From: Cerasicoccus arenae
GTDB lineage: Bacteria; Verrucomicrobiota; Verrucomicrobiia; Opitutales; Cerasicoccaceae
Assembly: GCF_014651635.1 (NCBI RefSeq)
Contig: NZ_BMXG01000018.1
Coordinates: 25,103 to 89,102, forward strand
Length of the DNA: 64,000 nucleotides
Direction: 5' to 3'
The position numbers and the translations under genes were made by a program. The notes under the pieces are model-generated. The model saw nothing but the letters and a program-made list of their open reading frames with translations. It was not told the DNA's origin and searched no databases. Positions 1 through 9,042 of the stretch are shown one piece after another. The stretch's first letter is position 1. Every line of letters starts with the position of its first letter.

Positions 1-2117
1 TGAGGAGGCTTGGGTGATTGGCTATTGGTTTCTACCGCTCCCATATCCGGAGCAGCGCCGGAATAGTCGTCATTAAAATTCGGGATTCTCTCGGCAGCGT
101 CATGGCCAGGTGCTCCAGGCGAAAGCCAAAGGCGACCATCCGGAGCACGCTCATAGACAGGTGATGCGATTACTGCGTGCGCTTCGGCTCCTTCCCGGGT
201 CATTATCTTGCCGTCATACATATCGTAATCGAAGTCATTGCTCCACGTTTTTTGCGTATCAAGGATCGCCCAATTATTGGCACCTCGCATTTGCAGAAGA
301 TTGTTTCGCGTGGTCATGTTCTCCTGAAGCTTTTTCTTCGATGTAAACACAATGCCCGATTGAGCTCCGCTAGAGGCCAAATCACTCCCTTCAAAAGCTG
401 GCGGCTGCAAAGAGGTATTGTGAAAGATATACATCTTTCCTCGGGTATATTGAGCTTTCTCGTTACCTAGCTTAACCAGGTAATGGCCACGAAGGTCATT
501 CGCCGACGAGCCAGAGTGCTTACGCGATACGCCGTAAACGTTGCGGAAGAAATAGACTGGGCCAAGCGACGGTGCTGCGGCACCAATCGCGCCATACGTC
601 ATATCAATGTAGTTGTTCCAGACACGCACATTCATGTCTGCACCTTCAATCTCCAGACCATCGTCCCAGCAGTGCGAAACAAAGTTGTCGTAGATGTCGC
701 TGTCACGATTGGGGAAACCACCGAAGCCGAAATTGGATAGCTCGCCCATTCCATCGTTAAACATGTGGTCGATATCCGAGTAAATCCGGTTGTTGCGAAT
801 AACGAACTGCCCTTTGCCACCCCGGAAGCTGATTCCCTGCGGACCTTCTGGGTGGGAGCTCTTCGTCCCTGGACGTTTCTCCGCCCAAGAATTGCTGTCG
901 CTGCGCGGATGATGCATCTCACAGTTTTGGATGACGATATGCTCCAGCTGCTTAGAACTGCTATAGATCGCTGAATTCAGATTCTTGGCTTGTCCATTGG
1001 ACCGCGTTTCTCCCCATCCGCTGATATCGCAATCGTCAATGACCACATGATCGACGTCGCCGAGAACAATGCCATGCGTGGAAGCGCCCTTCAAAGTCAG
1101 CCCACGGACAATTACCCAAGATGCATTAATCTCCACATTAGCACTGGCTTTGTCTTGCGCGTCCCAAACCGCATCCACACCGGATGCAGGCTCATAAAGC
1201 ACATAACCCTCTTTTTCGCTGCCGCCTTCAGTAATCTTGTAGGTTTCTCCTTCGAGGGTAGTTGGAAGCGTGACATGGCGGGCAATTTTAAAGTCTTCCG
1301 ACCATGTGTTGAAAGGAACGATGCGCTCTGGCCCATCCTGTAACTTCAAGCGAGCTTCGTAGGCAGTGCCGGGCTCGAGGTAAACGATACTACCCCGATA
1401 CTCTCCCGTATGCTCAGCTCCCTTCCCTCCGTGTTCAGTTGCGTCAAACCAGAGAGGCAGGGCGTCCTTCCAGTCGGTAGCACCTTGTTTACGGTAATGA
1501 ACCTCCACCACTCGATCGCTCGTGCCGCCCTGAGGCTTCCAATAAAGGCCAACCGAATTGAATGTCGCGACTGCCTGCGGAGGAACTTCTTCCCCCTGAT
1601 AGCTATAGGGCGGCAAAACTTCGAGGGACAATCCCTTGAAGGCGACGCTTTGGCCGACATCTTCAGCTTTTTGCTGCCAGCGTATCAGCACCTCGATATA
1701 ATCCGCCCCATCGCTGTTAAAAACCTTTTCCACCGTTTCCCAGTCGGCCCCAGCGTTGCGTCCCGTATTCGTACGGTCCAACTCACGCCCATTGCTGTAG
1801 CGCTTGATCTGATAAAGGGCGATCTTCGGCGCAGTCCCCTTCAATTCTCCAACCAAGCGGTAACGTGTTCCTGGCTTGATATCGATGCGCTGCAGGATCT
1901 CACCAAATCCACCCTGTGACTCAGCGATTTCAATCTTCAGCCCACCCGCGGCGGACTCTTGAGAAATCGGCTGCTTGGTGCGTATTGTCCAAGCCGCTGG
2001 TTTGCCATCATTCCACTCGGTGAAGTCGCCATTGCGGATCAGGTCAGCCGCATCAGCATTGATCAAGGCCAGTAGCCCCAGCGTAAAAGTTAGTAACTTG
2101 ATTTTATGGGAATTCAT
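1..2117 (-). CDS. Secreted right-handed beta-helix protein, 3' end cut by window
   Basis: Reading from the ATG at 2117, the frame stays open to the window edge (705 codons). Residues 1-23 form a signal peptide (hydrophobic core TFTLGLLALI, then ADA). Residues about 25-170 resemble a carbohydrate-binding jelly roll (starts LIRNGDFTEW). Residues about 180-265 look like a fibronectin-III-type domain. From about 325 onward short repeats (WVIVRGLTLKG, HVVIDDCDISG, FVIRNNRIYSD) are typical of a parallel beta-helix of the pectate-lyase-like fold. The last residues (APDMGAVE) resemble the usual C-terminal end of such proteins, so little is probably missing. Likely exported and acting on a polysaccharide, but the substrate and catalytic activity cannot be read from the sequence. 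It is divergent from a pair of LacI regulators, which suggests they control it (inference). Confidence 0.8.
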   Translation of the reverse strand, partial: MNSHKIKLLTFTLGLLALINADAADLIRNGDFTEWNDGKPAAWTIRTKQPISQESAAGGLKIEIAESQGGFGEILQRIDIKPGTRYRLVGELKGTAPKIALYQIKRYSNGRELDRTNTGRNAGADWETVEKVFNSDGADYIEVLIRWQQKAEDVGQSVAFKGLSLEVLPPYSYQGEEVPPQAVATFNSVGLYWKPQGGTSDRVVEVHYRKQGATDWKDALPLWFDATEHGGKGAEHTGEYRGSIVYLEPGTAYEARLKLQDGPERIVPFNTWSEDFKIARHVTLPTTLEGETYKITEGGSEKEGYVLYEPASGVDAVWDAQDKASANVEINASWVIVRGLTLKGASTHGIVLGDVDHVVIDDCDISGWGETRSNGQAKNLNSAIYSSSKQLEHIVIQNCEMHHPRSDSNSWAEKRPGTKSSHPEGPQGISFRGGKGQFVIRNNRIYSDIDHMFNDGMGELSNFGFGGFPNRDSDIYDNFVSHCWDDGLEIEGADMNVRVWNNYIDMTYGAIGAAAPSLGPVYFFRNVYGVSRKHSGSSANDLRGHYLVKLGNEKAQYTRGKMYIFHNTSLQPPAFEGSDLASSGAQSGIVFTSKKKLQENMTTRNNLLQMRGANNWAILDTQKTWSNDFDYDMYDGKIMTREGAEAHAVIASPVYERAPDGRLWLSPGAPGHDAAERIPNFNDDYSGAAPDMGAVETNSQSPKPP

Positions 2118-2623
2118 AACAACGAAACGATTCGAGCAAAACTGCTCATGATACATATGTGGGAAAAGCACATTGTAGCCGAATCCGAACATTAACACCG
2201 AGACCACTTACTGTTAACCTATTAAACTCAACGTATTACATACTTCCACGACATTAGAATGAGTCAATCAACATGATAATTGAATAGCTTAACCCAAACA
2301 AATTTGGTCAAATCACTCCCCCTAACCTAGCATTCGAATTTGTTGCCACTACTATACGACACATCCAGAAATACATCCCCCCCCTGTTCTCTCGGCCATC
2401 ATTAACCAATAGGTTATTAAAGAAACCGCAATCCAACGCATAAACTTGGGTCGCGCTTCTCATCCCCCCCACTGTTCATTAAAACCAGCCCCCCAAAAAA
2501 ACTGCTTAATTCATTTATCCGTATTCTCAAATACAGACCTATAAGCAAGTGCACGCGTGAGAGCTTTCACTCCGCGGTAAAATTTGATCACATTCCCTAG
2601 GGGGGAAGATAACAAAGGACAGA

Positions 2624-2654
2624 GAAGGCCCGGTCCAAATGGACCGGGTCCTTC
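2624..2654. other. Strong hairpin, possible terminator or small-RNA element
   Basis: The arms 2624-2636 and 2641-2654 pair over 13 bp with one bulged T (2649) around the loop AAAT; the core CCCGGTCC/GGACCGGG is perfect. On the minus strand it is followed by a moderately T-rich stretch; on the plus strand no clear U tract follows. No gene ends here on either strand, so either an unannotated small RNA ends here or the element has another role. Confidence 0.45.
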
Positions 2655-2721
2655 ATATTTCCCCGAGAAAAACCTGCCAACAACCACCCCAATGAAACTG
2701 AAGCGCACTCAAAGAACTTTG

Positions 2722-2739
2722 AAACAAAGCGTTTTTTAT
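2722..2739. promoter_or_regulatory. Candidate LacI-type operator upstream of first LacI gene
   Basis: An imperfect dyad centred on the CpG at 2730-2731 (core AAAGCGTTTT) has the central CG and A/T arms common in LacI-family operators. It lies about 40 nt before the LacI start codon, suggesting autoregulation. Six of ten arm positions match by eye, so the call is weak. Confidence 0.3.
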
Positions 2740-2777
2740 TCCTAGCAACGACCTAGGTGACTAGGTAGTATACGATC

Positions 2778-3818
2778 ATGGGTAAACGCGTGACTCAGAA
2801 AAGCATCGCGATGGAGTGTGGCGTGAGCACTGCAACCGTATCCTACGCCCTTCGCAACAGCGCACGTATCCCCCTGAAAACCCGTAACCGCATTGCCGCA
2901 GTTGCAAAAAAACTGGGTTATCAGCCAGACCCCAGCCTCGCCTCCTTGGCCTCCCGCCGTAGTAGTAAGAAGGGTTCGCCATTCTCCGCCTCTGTTGCAG
3001 TCATCCACCCCAACCCCAAAGACTCTCGCCCCAGTCGGCTCTTTGATTTGCACTGCCACCATTTCAAAGCCAAAATGAATGAATTAGGCTGCTCCGTGAC
3101 GGACTTTTATATCGATTCGGGGCGATACCGCCCCGAAAGACTCGCGCAGATCCTACGCACACGCGGAATCAAGGGAATCCTCTTAGGCTGGGGCAAATGG
3201 CCTGACTACATCAAGCGTTTCCCTTGGAGTGAATTTGCAGTAATCTCAACGGTGCGTACCGATTTGGGAAGCAGCATTGATAAGGTCAGCATGAACCATT
3301 TCCATGCCCTCGACGATGTTTTCCAGCAACTCGATAATCTGCCATATAACCGTTATGGGGTCATACTCCACGACGACTGCCCGGAAATCACCATTAAACA
3401 CATCCTTGGAGCCTATTACGCCAACCACTACGAACGGCCATCACTCAAAAGCCTACCACCCTACTGCTTTAACATGGGAGAACCGCCCGAGCGACTTGCG
3501 CAATGGTATCAAAAGCATAAACCGGAAGTGATCATCAGCCATCGCGTGATCGATCCCAAAATCTTTGCACGAGCCGGGATTTCGGTTCCAGACGAAGTGC
3601 AATTAGTTGTTCTAGAAATAGATGAAGAAAGCTCGATACAATACTCAGGCGTTTATTCCGGCGCAGAAATGGGTCGAACCATCGCAGTTTCTCTTGCTCG
3701 GAAAATTCGTAGTGACGAGGTCTATGTCGGCAGCCGCAATGGGAAACTTACGTTTGTCAGCGGCACCTGGCGCGAAGGCGAAACCCTCCGTCTCCCCAAG
3801 AAAAACTCGAACGAATAG
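2778..3818 (+). CDS. LacI-family transcriptional regulator
   Basis: 346 aa. Residues about 4-50 form the LacI helix-turn-helix with hinge (VTQKSIAMECGVSTATVSYALRNS). The rest is a periplasmic-binding-protein-like effector domain. Instead of the usual Asp in the first effector loop it has an SMNHF motif, shared with the next gene. It should bind DNA as a dimer and respond to a sugar or related ligand that cannot be named. The paralogue at 3919 is about one third identical by eye, so the pair arose by tandem duplication. The nearby divergent beta-helix gene and downstream PEP-CTERM gene are plausible targets. A TAGTAT box at 2766-2771 ends only 6 nt before the ATG. Confidence 0.9.
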   Translation: MGKRVTQKSIAMECGVSTATVSYALRNSARIPLKTRNRIAAVAKKLGYQPDPSLASLASRRSSKKGSPFSASVAVIHPNPKDSRPSRLFDLHCHHFKAKMNELGCSVTDFYIDSGRYRPERLAQILRTRGIKGILLGWGKWPDYIKRFPWSEFAVISTVRTDLGSSIDKVSMNHFHALDDVFQQLDNLPYNRYGVILHDDCPEITIKHILGAYYANHYERPSLKSLPPYCFNMGEPPERLAQWYQKHKPEVIISHRVIDPKIFARAGISVPDEVQLVVLEIDEESSIQYSGVYSGAEMGRTIAVSLARKIRSDEVYVGSRNGKLTFVSGTWREGETLRLPKKNSNE

Positions 3819-3918
3819 CGAGCTCATCTTCTAGATTAAACTTACTGGCTCTTTCAATACCAATGCAGCTACTCAGAAGCATTGTGCATCACACCCATTA
3901 CTTACCTGGAAATTTCAC

Positions 3919-4926
3919 ATGAATATGAAAACGCTGGCCGAACACTGTGGCGTCAGCATCGCCACGGTTTCATATGCCCTACGCGATGACAAGCGCATCT
4001 CAGAAACGGTTCGCCTTCACATCCGGAAAAAAGCAAGAGAGCTAGGCTATCGCACCAACTCCTTGGGGAGTTCCCTTGTGGCCTATCGCCAAGATGTCCG
4101 ACAAAGGCCAACTCAGTCCACTGTCGCTGTTCTATTTGAAAATCCTCCCCACGCACGACGCACTGTTCTTTTCCAACCGCATCTGGCGAGCTTCCGACAA
4201 AGCATCGAGCGCTACGGCTACAAGGTAGAGGAAATCTATCTGGATAATATGGAAATAACCACAGCCGAATTCGCTCAATCGCTCCACGACAAGGGCATTC
4301 GCGGGATCGTACTTGCTTGGGGCTTATGGAGCACACGCCTCAAAGATTTCCCTTGGAACGAATTCACCGTCGTCTCAGCCGAACGCAATGAAATCCATCC
4401 AGCCTTGGACCGGATCAGTATGAATCATTTCAGTGCGACAGACGAGTGTTTCCTCCGACTGTCAACGCTTGGTGCAAAACGAATCGGACTAATTTGCCAC
4501 GATGACCTGCCACTTCGCGTAAAGAAAAATATAGTTGGGGCTTACCTCATGAACGCACACTCCAACGAGCATTCCATAACTGACATTCCGCCCTACTTCT
4601 ACAACTTGGCCGAACCCGCCGATCATTTTGCGAAATGGTTTAAACAATATCGACTTGATGCCCTGCTTTCCCACCGCCTAATCGATCTGAATTTTTTCCA
4701 CAAAGCCGGCCTCCATTTCCCCGAAGACGCACACTATGCCGTTATTGAAATCGATGACGACGGCACAGGCCCAGAATCAGGGGTTACATTAAACGAAGAA
4801 CTCGGGCGGGTTTTGGCCGACACCATTGCTGGTAAACTCCATTACGATGAATCTGTCGACCCTGCAAGTGAAGGCAACCTCATCCTAGTCGACGGTCATT
4901 GGAAAGCTGGCACCACGACTAATTGA
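3919..4926 (+). CDS. LacI-family transcriptional regulator (tandem paralogue)
   Basis: 335 aa. Helix-turn-helix at residues 3-25 (KTLAEHCGVSIATVSYALRD), followed by a periplasmic-binding-type effector domain. It shares with the preceding regulator the effector-domain segments RGIVLAWG, FPWNEF and SMNHF, so both belong to one subfamily. The 100-bp gap between them has no obvious terminator, so co-transcription is possible. The PEP-CTERM gene begins about 50 nt downstream behind its own TTGACT box. The effector ligand and target genes are unknown. Confidence 0.9.
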   Translation: MNMKTLAEHCGVSIATVSYALRDDKRISETVRLHIRKKARELGYRTNSLGSSLVAYRQDVRQRPTQSTVAVLFENPPHARRTVLFQPHLASFRQSIERYGYKVEEIYLDNMEITTAEFAQSLHDKGIRGIVLAWGLWSTRLKDFPWNEFTVVSAERNEIHPALDRISMNHFSATDECFLRLSTLGAKRIGLICHDDLPLRVKKNIVGAYLMNAHSNEHSITDIPPYFYNLAEPADHFAKWFKQYRLDALLSHRLIDLNFFHKAGLHFPEDAHYAVIEIDDDGTGPESGVTLNEELGRVLADTIAGKLHYDESVDPASEGNLILVDGHWKAGTTTN

Positions 4927-4945
4927 AACCCAAATTTCATTCGGC

Positions 4946-4951
4946 TTGACT
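4946..4951 (+). promoter_or_regulatory. -35-like TTGACT box before PEP-CTERM gene
   Basis: TTGACT begins 33 or 36 nt before the two candidate ATG codons (4979, 4982). No good -10 hexamer is visible at 17 nt (GTTTTT). The box is reported because the same element occurs at the same distance before other genes of this window (35819, 36716, 46160). Confidence 0.35.
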
Positions 4952-4978
4952 CATGGAGAAACATACTCGTTTTTCCCC

Positions 4979-5599
4979 ATGATGAAAACAGTAAATGCAG
5001 CGCTGCTCGCAGCCTTAGTTTGCACATCAGCCAATGCAGTTCTGATAACGACCATCCAGGAAGTCGGCCCTAATGTGGTCGTGACCACGAATGGCTCCGT
5101 TAACTTAGCTGGACTTTTTGATCCCTTTGACTACGGAAGCCCACTACCAGGTATTGCGCCCTTCGTCCCCGCATTTCTCACAGGCTCAAGCCCGATTGGC
5201 ACCGGTTACTTGGGCATTAATGTCAATTCTGCCCCCTGGGGCACCGGTAGTCAGCAACCAGCCGATTTAAACTCAGGCCCGATTGTTGGCGTTTATGATT
5301 TCTTCTATGGTTATGGCCCAGAACTAATCGTCCCGCAAGGTTACGTAAGCAATACAACTCTTGCGACCTCCACCGCGATCTACTTGGGAGAAACATTGGC
5401 CACAATGGGGCTTGTTCCTGGTAATTATTCCTGGGGCTGGGGCACTGGGCTCGACGCCGACTCCATGCAAATAAGCATCGGCGGAGCTGCGATCCCTGAG
5501 CCTTCGACCTACATTGCACTGGCTGGCTTCGGCACGCTAGGCGTATTCCTCTGGCGACGCCACAAGGTCAAGGCTGCCAGCGAAGCGACGATCACATAA
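4979..5599 (+). CDS. PEP-CTERM sorting-domain protein
   Basis: 206 aa. Start placed at the ATG pair 4979/4982, which gives a clean signal peptide (MKTVNAALLAALVCTSANA). The C-terminus has the full tripartite sorting signal: PEPSTY, a hydrophobic helix (IALAGFGTLGVFLW) and a basic tail (RRHK). In this family exosortase cleaves at the PEP motif to release or attach the protein at the cell envelope. The mature part is Gly/Pro/Thr-rich with no recognised catalytic domain. No exosortase gene is in the window. A terminator follows at 5629-5660. Confidence 0.85.
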   Translation: MMKTVNAALLAALVCTSANAVLITTIQEVGPNVVVTTNGSVNLAGLFDPFDYGSPLPGIAPFVPAFLTGSSPIGTGYLGINVNSAPWGTGSQQPADLNSGPIVGVYDFFYGYGPELIVPQGYVSNTTLATSTAIYLGETLATMGLVPGNYSWGWGTGLDADSMQISIGGAAIPEPSTYIALAGFGTLGVFLWRRHKVKAASEATIT

Positions 5600-5628
5600 T
5601 CTCGAAACCTCGATCAAACGGGATGTTT

Positions 5629-5660
5629 ACCGCCGATGCTAAGAAGCTCGGCGGTTTTTT
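5629..5660 (+). terminator. Intrinsic terminator after PEP-CTERM gene
   Basis: Perfect 8-bp stem ACCGCCGA (5629-5636) / TCGGCGGT (5648-5655), 11-nt loop, then a T run to 5660. It ends the PEP-CTERM transcript and rules out the upstream start for the next gene. Confidence 0.85.
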
Positions 5661-5724
5661 ATCTCCCGAAATCAACGCAAAAATAAATCTAGCGCTTCGG
5701 TTCCTCAGACGACATTCTTTACTC

Positions 5725-6159
5725 ATGGCAAAAGAAGATCAAAAGGAAACAATCGCCGCACCAGCTCCAATTAAAAAGCCCATGAACCACTTGGTCTGCG
5801 TCGCGTGGGCATTTATTTTCATTGGGGCATTGGCGCTTGTTCAGACCATTCAATCCTTCATTAACGAGCCACTCGCCGTTCCAAATTTCTTAATGGTTTT
5901 CATTGTCGTTGGCTGGGGTCTGCTGAAGCGTAAACCCCTCTGGCGTACGTTTGCTCTTTCCTGTGCCTACGTCTTTTTCATCTTCACGGTCGGCAAAATA
6001 TTGATCGTCGTAAAATCACCCGACGGAATGGAGGGTGCCCCCTTGTTTAGCGTCGTCATGTTCTGGGCAATTAGCGTCCTCATGATCGCTGGAGGCGGCT
6101 ACGCAATCTGGGCATTGCAGACCAAAGCAGTCCGCAGCCAGTTTGACTCTAAACTATAG
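5725..6159 (+). CDS. Small four-helix membrane protein, function unknown
   Basis: 144 aa from the ATG at 5725; an in-frame ATG at 5623 lies inside the preceding terminator and was rejected. After a short charged N-terminus there are about four hydrophobic helices (near residues 22-42, 50-65, 72-92 and 105-125). I recognise no family. The stop codon (6157-6159) is followed directly by a run of ten C (6160-6169). aroA lies 78 nt downstream on the same strand. Confidence 0.7.
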   Translation: MAKEDQKETIAAPAPIKKPMNHLVCVAWAFIFIGALALVQTIQSFINEPLAVPNFLMVFIVVGWGLLKRKPLWRTFALSCAYVFFIFTVGKILIVVKSPDGMEGAPLFSVVMFWAISVLMIAGGGYAIWALQTKAVRSQFDSKL

Positions 6160-6237
6160 CCCCCCCCCCGGCGTATCGTCATTCTGCTTGAAGTGACCGC
6201 AAGGATCACTTCACTACGAGTCTCTGTTTAAAAAGCT

Positions 6238-7578
6238 ATGAGCGAAGCCCTTACTATTCAGCCTTTTACCCGTCCTGTGCGCGGGCGCGTCACCCTGCCC
6301 GGCTCCAAGAGCATTACAAACCGGGCTCTGATCTTGGCCGCACTTTCCCAAGAGTCACTCACCCTCGAAGCCGCGCTATTCAGCGATGACACCCGCATCA
6401 TGGCTAATGCACTACGAGCACTAGGCATTACTGTGAGCGAAGACGAGGCAGGCAAAACGATCTTCGTCAATGGTTGCGGTGGAAGCATTCCTAACCCAGA
6501 GGCCGAGATTTACGTGGGCAATGCTGGCACCGCTGCTCGCTTTCTCACCGCCATGCTTTGCCTTCGTGAAGGCGGAGTCTACCGTATGGACGGTTCCGCC
6601 CCAATGCGCAAACGTCCGATGCGTGGCCTGCTCGACGCGCTTGTGACCCATGGTGCCGCTACTGTCGAATACCACGGTGAACCCGGATTTTTCCCTTTCA
6701 CTCTACGTACCAATGGTGTACCTGGCGGCGAACTGTCTGTGGATGCTTCCGCGAGCAGCCAAATTCTGTCGGCCCTGTTGATGGTTGCCCCCCTCGCCAA
6801 GGGTCCGCTAACCCTTACTCTGGCTGGCGAAACGGTCTCTCACCCATTCATCGGCATGACGCTCGCCATGATCGAGCAGTTTGGCATCCAGCCGCAAGGC
6901 AAGTCGGATACCGGCCCATTTCCCTTCACTGGCGGCGGACGTTACTACTACCCTCGCCCAGCCTATGTAGTCGAGCCAGACGCCACTGCAGCGAGCTACT
7001 ATGCCATGCTTCCATGGGTTATCGGCGGCTCACTTACCCTTGAGCGTTGCTATGGCATCGGGCTTCAGGGAGACATTCACTTCATCGAAATATTAGGCCA
7101 ACTAGGCGCGTTTTTCAATGTCGATGGCGCAGACCTCGTGGCCGAATTTCGGGAACGTAAACAGGGGGGGGTGACTGAGGATTTCAACGCCATATCTGAC
7201 ACCTTCTTAACTTTGGCCGCCATCACCCCGTTACTTGATGGCCCGACGACGATTTCAGGCATCGCCCACACTCGCCATCAGGAAACTGATCGCATTGCGG
7301 CCATGGCCACCGAGCTACGCAAGCTCGGACAGCGGGTCGATGAAACCGATGACAGTATGACTGTCCACCCCGACTTCACCGCAATCGTCGCCAAGACCAA
7401 AGACTCACCATTAGCCATCGACACCTACGAAGACCACCGCGTCGCCATGAGCTTCGGTATCCTTGGTAGCCATGATCTTCACGGCGACGGTCGCCCTTGG
7501 TTAACTATCAATGACCCCAATTGCTGCGCTAAAACTTTCCCAAACTTTTTCGACGTGCTCAAGGCGCTAAGAGGCTAA
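6238..7578 (+). CDS. aroA: 3-phosphoshikimate 1-carboxyvinyltransferase (EPSP synthase)
   Basis: 446 aa, normal length. Transfers enolpyruvate from PEP to shikimate-3-phosphate in the shikimate pathway (cytoplasm). Diagnostic motifs: LPGSKSITNRALI (residues 20-32, active-site Lys24), GNAGTAARFLTA (94-105), RKRPMRG (124-130), and near the end the DTYEDHRVAMSF signature. A run of eight G (7164-7171) lies inside the gene and encodes Gly-Gly; any slippage there would frameshift the enzyme. It ends at a terminator shared with the convergent desaturase gene. Confidence 0.97.
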   Translation: MSEALTIQPFTRPVRGRVTLPGSKSITNRALILAALSQESLTLEAALFSDDTRIMANALRALGITVSEDEAGKTIFVNGCGGSIPNPEAEIYVGNAGTAARFLTAMLCLREGGVYRMDGSAPMRKRPMRGLLDALVTHGAATVEYHGEPGFFPFTLRTNGVPGGELSVDASASSQILSALLMVAPLAKGPLTLTLAGETVSHPFIGMTLAMIEQFGIQPQGKSDTGPFPFTGGGRYYYPRPAYVVEPDATAASYYAMLPWVIGGSLTLERCYGIGLQGDIHFIEILGQLGAFFNVDGADLVAEFRERKQGGVTEDFNAISDTFLTLAAITPLLDGPTTISGIAHTRHQETDRIAAMATELRKLGQRVDETDDSMTVHPDFTAIVAKTKDSPLAIDTYEDHRVAMSFGILGSHDLHGDGRPWLTINDPNCCAKTFPNFFDVLKALRG

Positions 7579-7648
7579 GCATTAGACGCCTGATAGATGC
7601 TGCCACGACATTTGCTCCAGCCGAAGGCATCTCCTTTCACATCAAAGA

Positions 7649-7676
7649 AAAAGCCCGCCAATACTGACGGGCTTTT
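7649..7676. terminator. Bidirectional terminator between aroA and desaturase
   Basis: A 9-bp stem (AAAAGCCCG at 7649-7657, CGGGCTTTT at 7668-7676) with a 10-nt loop. T runs on both strands suit termination of the two convergent genes. Confidence 0.8.
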
Positions 7677-7713
7677 GAAAATCACTGCGTTTCGCTACGC
7701 GATGTATAGTCCT

Positions 7714-8850
7714 TTAGATTGCAATCGGCTGGACACCAGGAAGCTGTTCTAAGTGCTCTAAAGTGGCCCGAATTTGACGACGCCATTCATTCATCTTACT
7801 CTTGGAAAGCTCGACACGGTCGCGGACATTCTTATCCAACTGATAATACTGGTTGCTCAGTTCTTCCTGTGCCTCGTGCAAGCGGTCCAAAGTCAGCTGG
7901 ACACCGTGACTAAGGGATGCACGTAAGTCTGGGCGCTGCTGATACGGCTCTAGCCCGCATTGGATCCGTCGGCGAGCCTCGGTCAGCTCAGCCAAGAGAA
8001 TCTTGGCATCAGACACTTCGCGTAAGTTCGATGTCAGGCCGATTTTGGATAGCGTCCAAATCGTCCACTTGGTTGGGTCGAATTGCCAAGGTTTCACGCC
8101 GTTACGATAGTCGTGCTGAAACTCGTGGTGGTAATTGTGGTAGCCTTCACCAAAAGTGAAGAGCGCCATAAACCAGCTATCGCGAGCGCTGTGCTTGGTC
8201 GAGTAAGGCTGGTTGCCGACATAGTGGCAGGCGGAATTAATGAAAAACGTCGCATGCTGCACACAAACGGTGCGTAGGACACCGGCCAGCAGGAAGGAGC
8301 CCAAAGCGCCTTGCCACGTCCCATACCAAGCGTAACCAAGCGCGGTTGGCACGATGAAACCGACAACAAAAGCGATCAGGTGGACATATTTCTCCTGCCA
8401 GACCACGAGCGGATCTTTCCGCAGGTCAGCGACATTGTCCAAGGGTGGCTCCGCTTTTAGTTTAAACAGAAGCCAGCCAACGTGGGCGTAAAAGAACCCA
8501 TTGTTGATATTATACGGGTCGTCTTCGTGGTCGACGTGCTTATGGTGGCGACGGTGATCGCTGCACCAGTTAAGAATCGAATTTTCGAAAGCAGCAGCAC
8601 CAAACAGCGTAACGAAGAGGCGTACGGGCCACTTAGCTTTAAAGGAAATATGAGAAAACAGCCGGTGGTAACCCAGCGTAATGCTCAGGCCTGTCGCAAT
8701 GCAGTAAAAGGTGAAAAGCGAAAACTGGAACCAGTCCAAGCCGTAATTGTAGAGATACCACGGCACTGCGGTCAGGGAAGTTAACAACGTAAGGCCGAGG
8801 AAGATACAAGTGACCCACTCGACACGGTTGAAAGGAATATTTTTGAACAT
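7714..8850 (-). CDS. Membrane fatty acid desaturase (acyl-CoA/acyl-lipid delta-9 type)
   Basis: 378 aa. Di-iron membrane desaturase, probably introducing a cis double bond into C16/C18 acyl chains. All three His boxes are present: HRLFSH (62-67), HRRHH (99-103) and HNYHH near residue 243. Four membrane helices are arranged in the usual pairs. The last 100 or so residues form a charged, helix-rich extension (EARRRIQ, LDRLHEAQEEL, RDRVELSKSKMNEW) that ordinary bacterial desaturases of this type often lack. It lies next to the fabG-acpP-fabF operon and is transcribed the same way, but with a 192-bp gap, so it probably has its own promoter. Confidence 0.92.
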   Translation of the reverse strand: MFKNIPFNRVEWVTCIFLGLTLLTSLTAVPWYLYNYGLDWFQFSLFTFYCIATGLSITLGYHRLFSHISFKAKWPVRLFVTLFGAAAFENSILNWCSDHRRHHKHVDHEDDPYNINNGFFYAHVGWLLFKLKAEPPLDNVADLRKDPLVVWQEKYVHLIAFVVGFIVPTALGYAWYGTWQGALGSFLLAGVLRTVCVQHATFFINSACHYVGNQPYSTKHSARDSWFMALFTFGEGYHNYHHEFQHDYRNGVKPWQFDPTKWTIWTLSKIGLTSNLREVSDAKILLAELTEARRRIQCGLEPYQQRPDLRASLSHGVQLTLDRLHEAQEELSNQYYQLDKNVRDRVELSKSKMNEWRRQIRATLEHLEQLPGVQPIAI

Positions 8851-8925
8851 GGATTGTCTGTCAGATAAATAATCAAAGCGACCGCGCCGCCGGAGGGGGG
8901 GCTGCGCGCTTCAATTGGATTCAGT

Positions 8926-8954
8926 ATTAATTAAGGGTATACCTCAATTTAATC
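8926..8954. promoter_or_regulatory. Candidate operator upstream of desaturase
   Basis: A perfect 8-bp palindrome GGTATACC (8936-8943) is flanked by imperfectly matching ATTAATTAA and AATTTAAT arms, 76-104 nt before the desaturase start. Such AT-rich dyads are common for lipid-responsive repressors, but no regulator gene is adjacent. Low certainty. Confidence 0.25.
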
Positions 8955-9042
8955 AGACAGTCTGCCGAAAATTTGTTCCAACGCAATAACGATTAACGAG
9001 AATCAGTTTCGCAATAAGCAGATATTCGATCTAGCGAAGAAA

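Larger units (their letters stand above)
2118..2777. other. 660-bp divergent intergenic region
   Basis: AT-rich spacer between the beta-helix gene (minus) and the first LacI gene (plus). It holds C tracts at 2377-2384 and 2464-2470, a small dyad TAACC/GGTTA at 2403-2416, a long hairpin at 2624-2654 and a LacI-like dyad at 2722-2739, followed by direct repeats CTAGGT at 2753-2758 and 2761-2766. No convincing coding sequence was found. The short open frame around 2511-2708 on the minus strand has no start signal or recognisable composition. Confidence 0.6.

Noticed and set aside
2511..2708. 65-codon minus-strand frame in the first intergenic region
   Set aside because: It runs through a hairpin and low-complexity bases, with no start signal.
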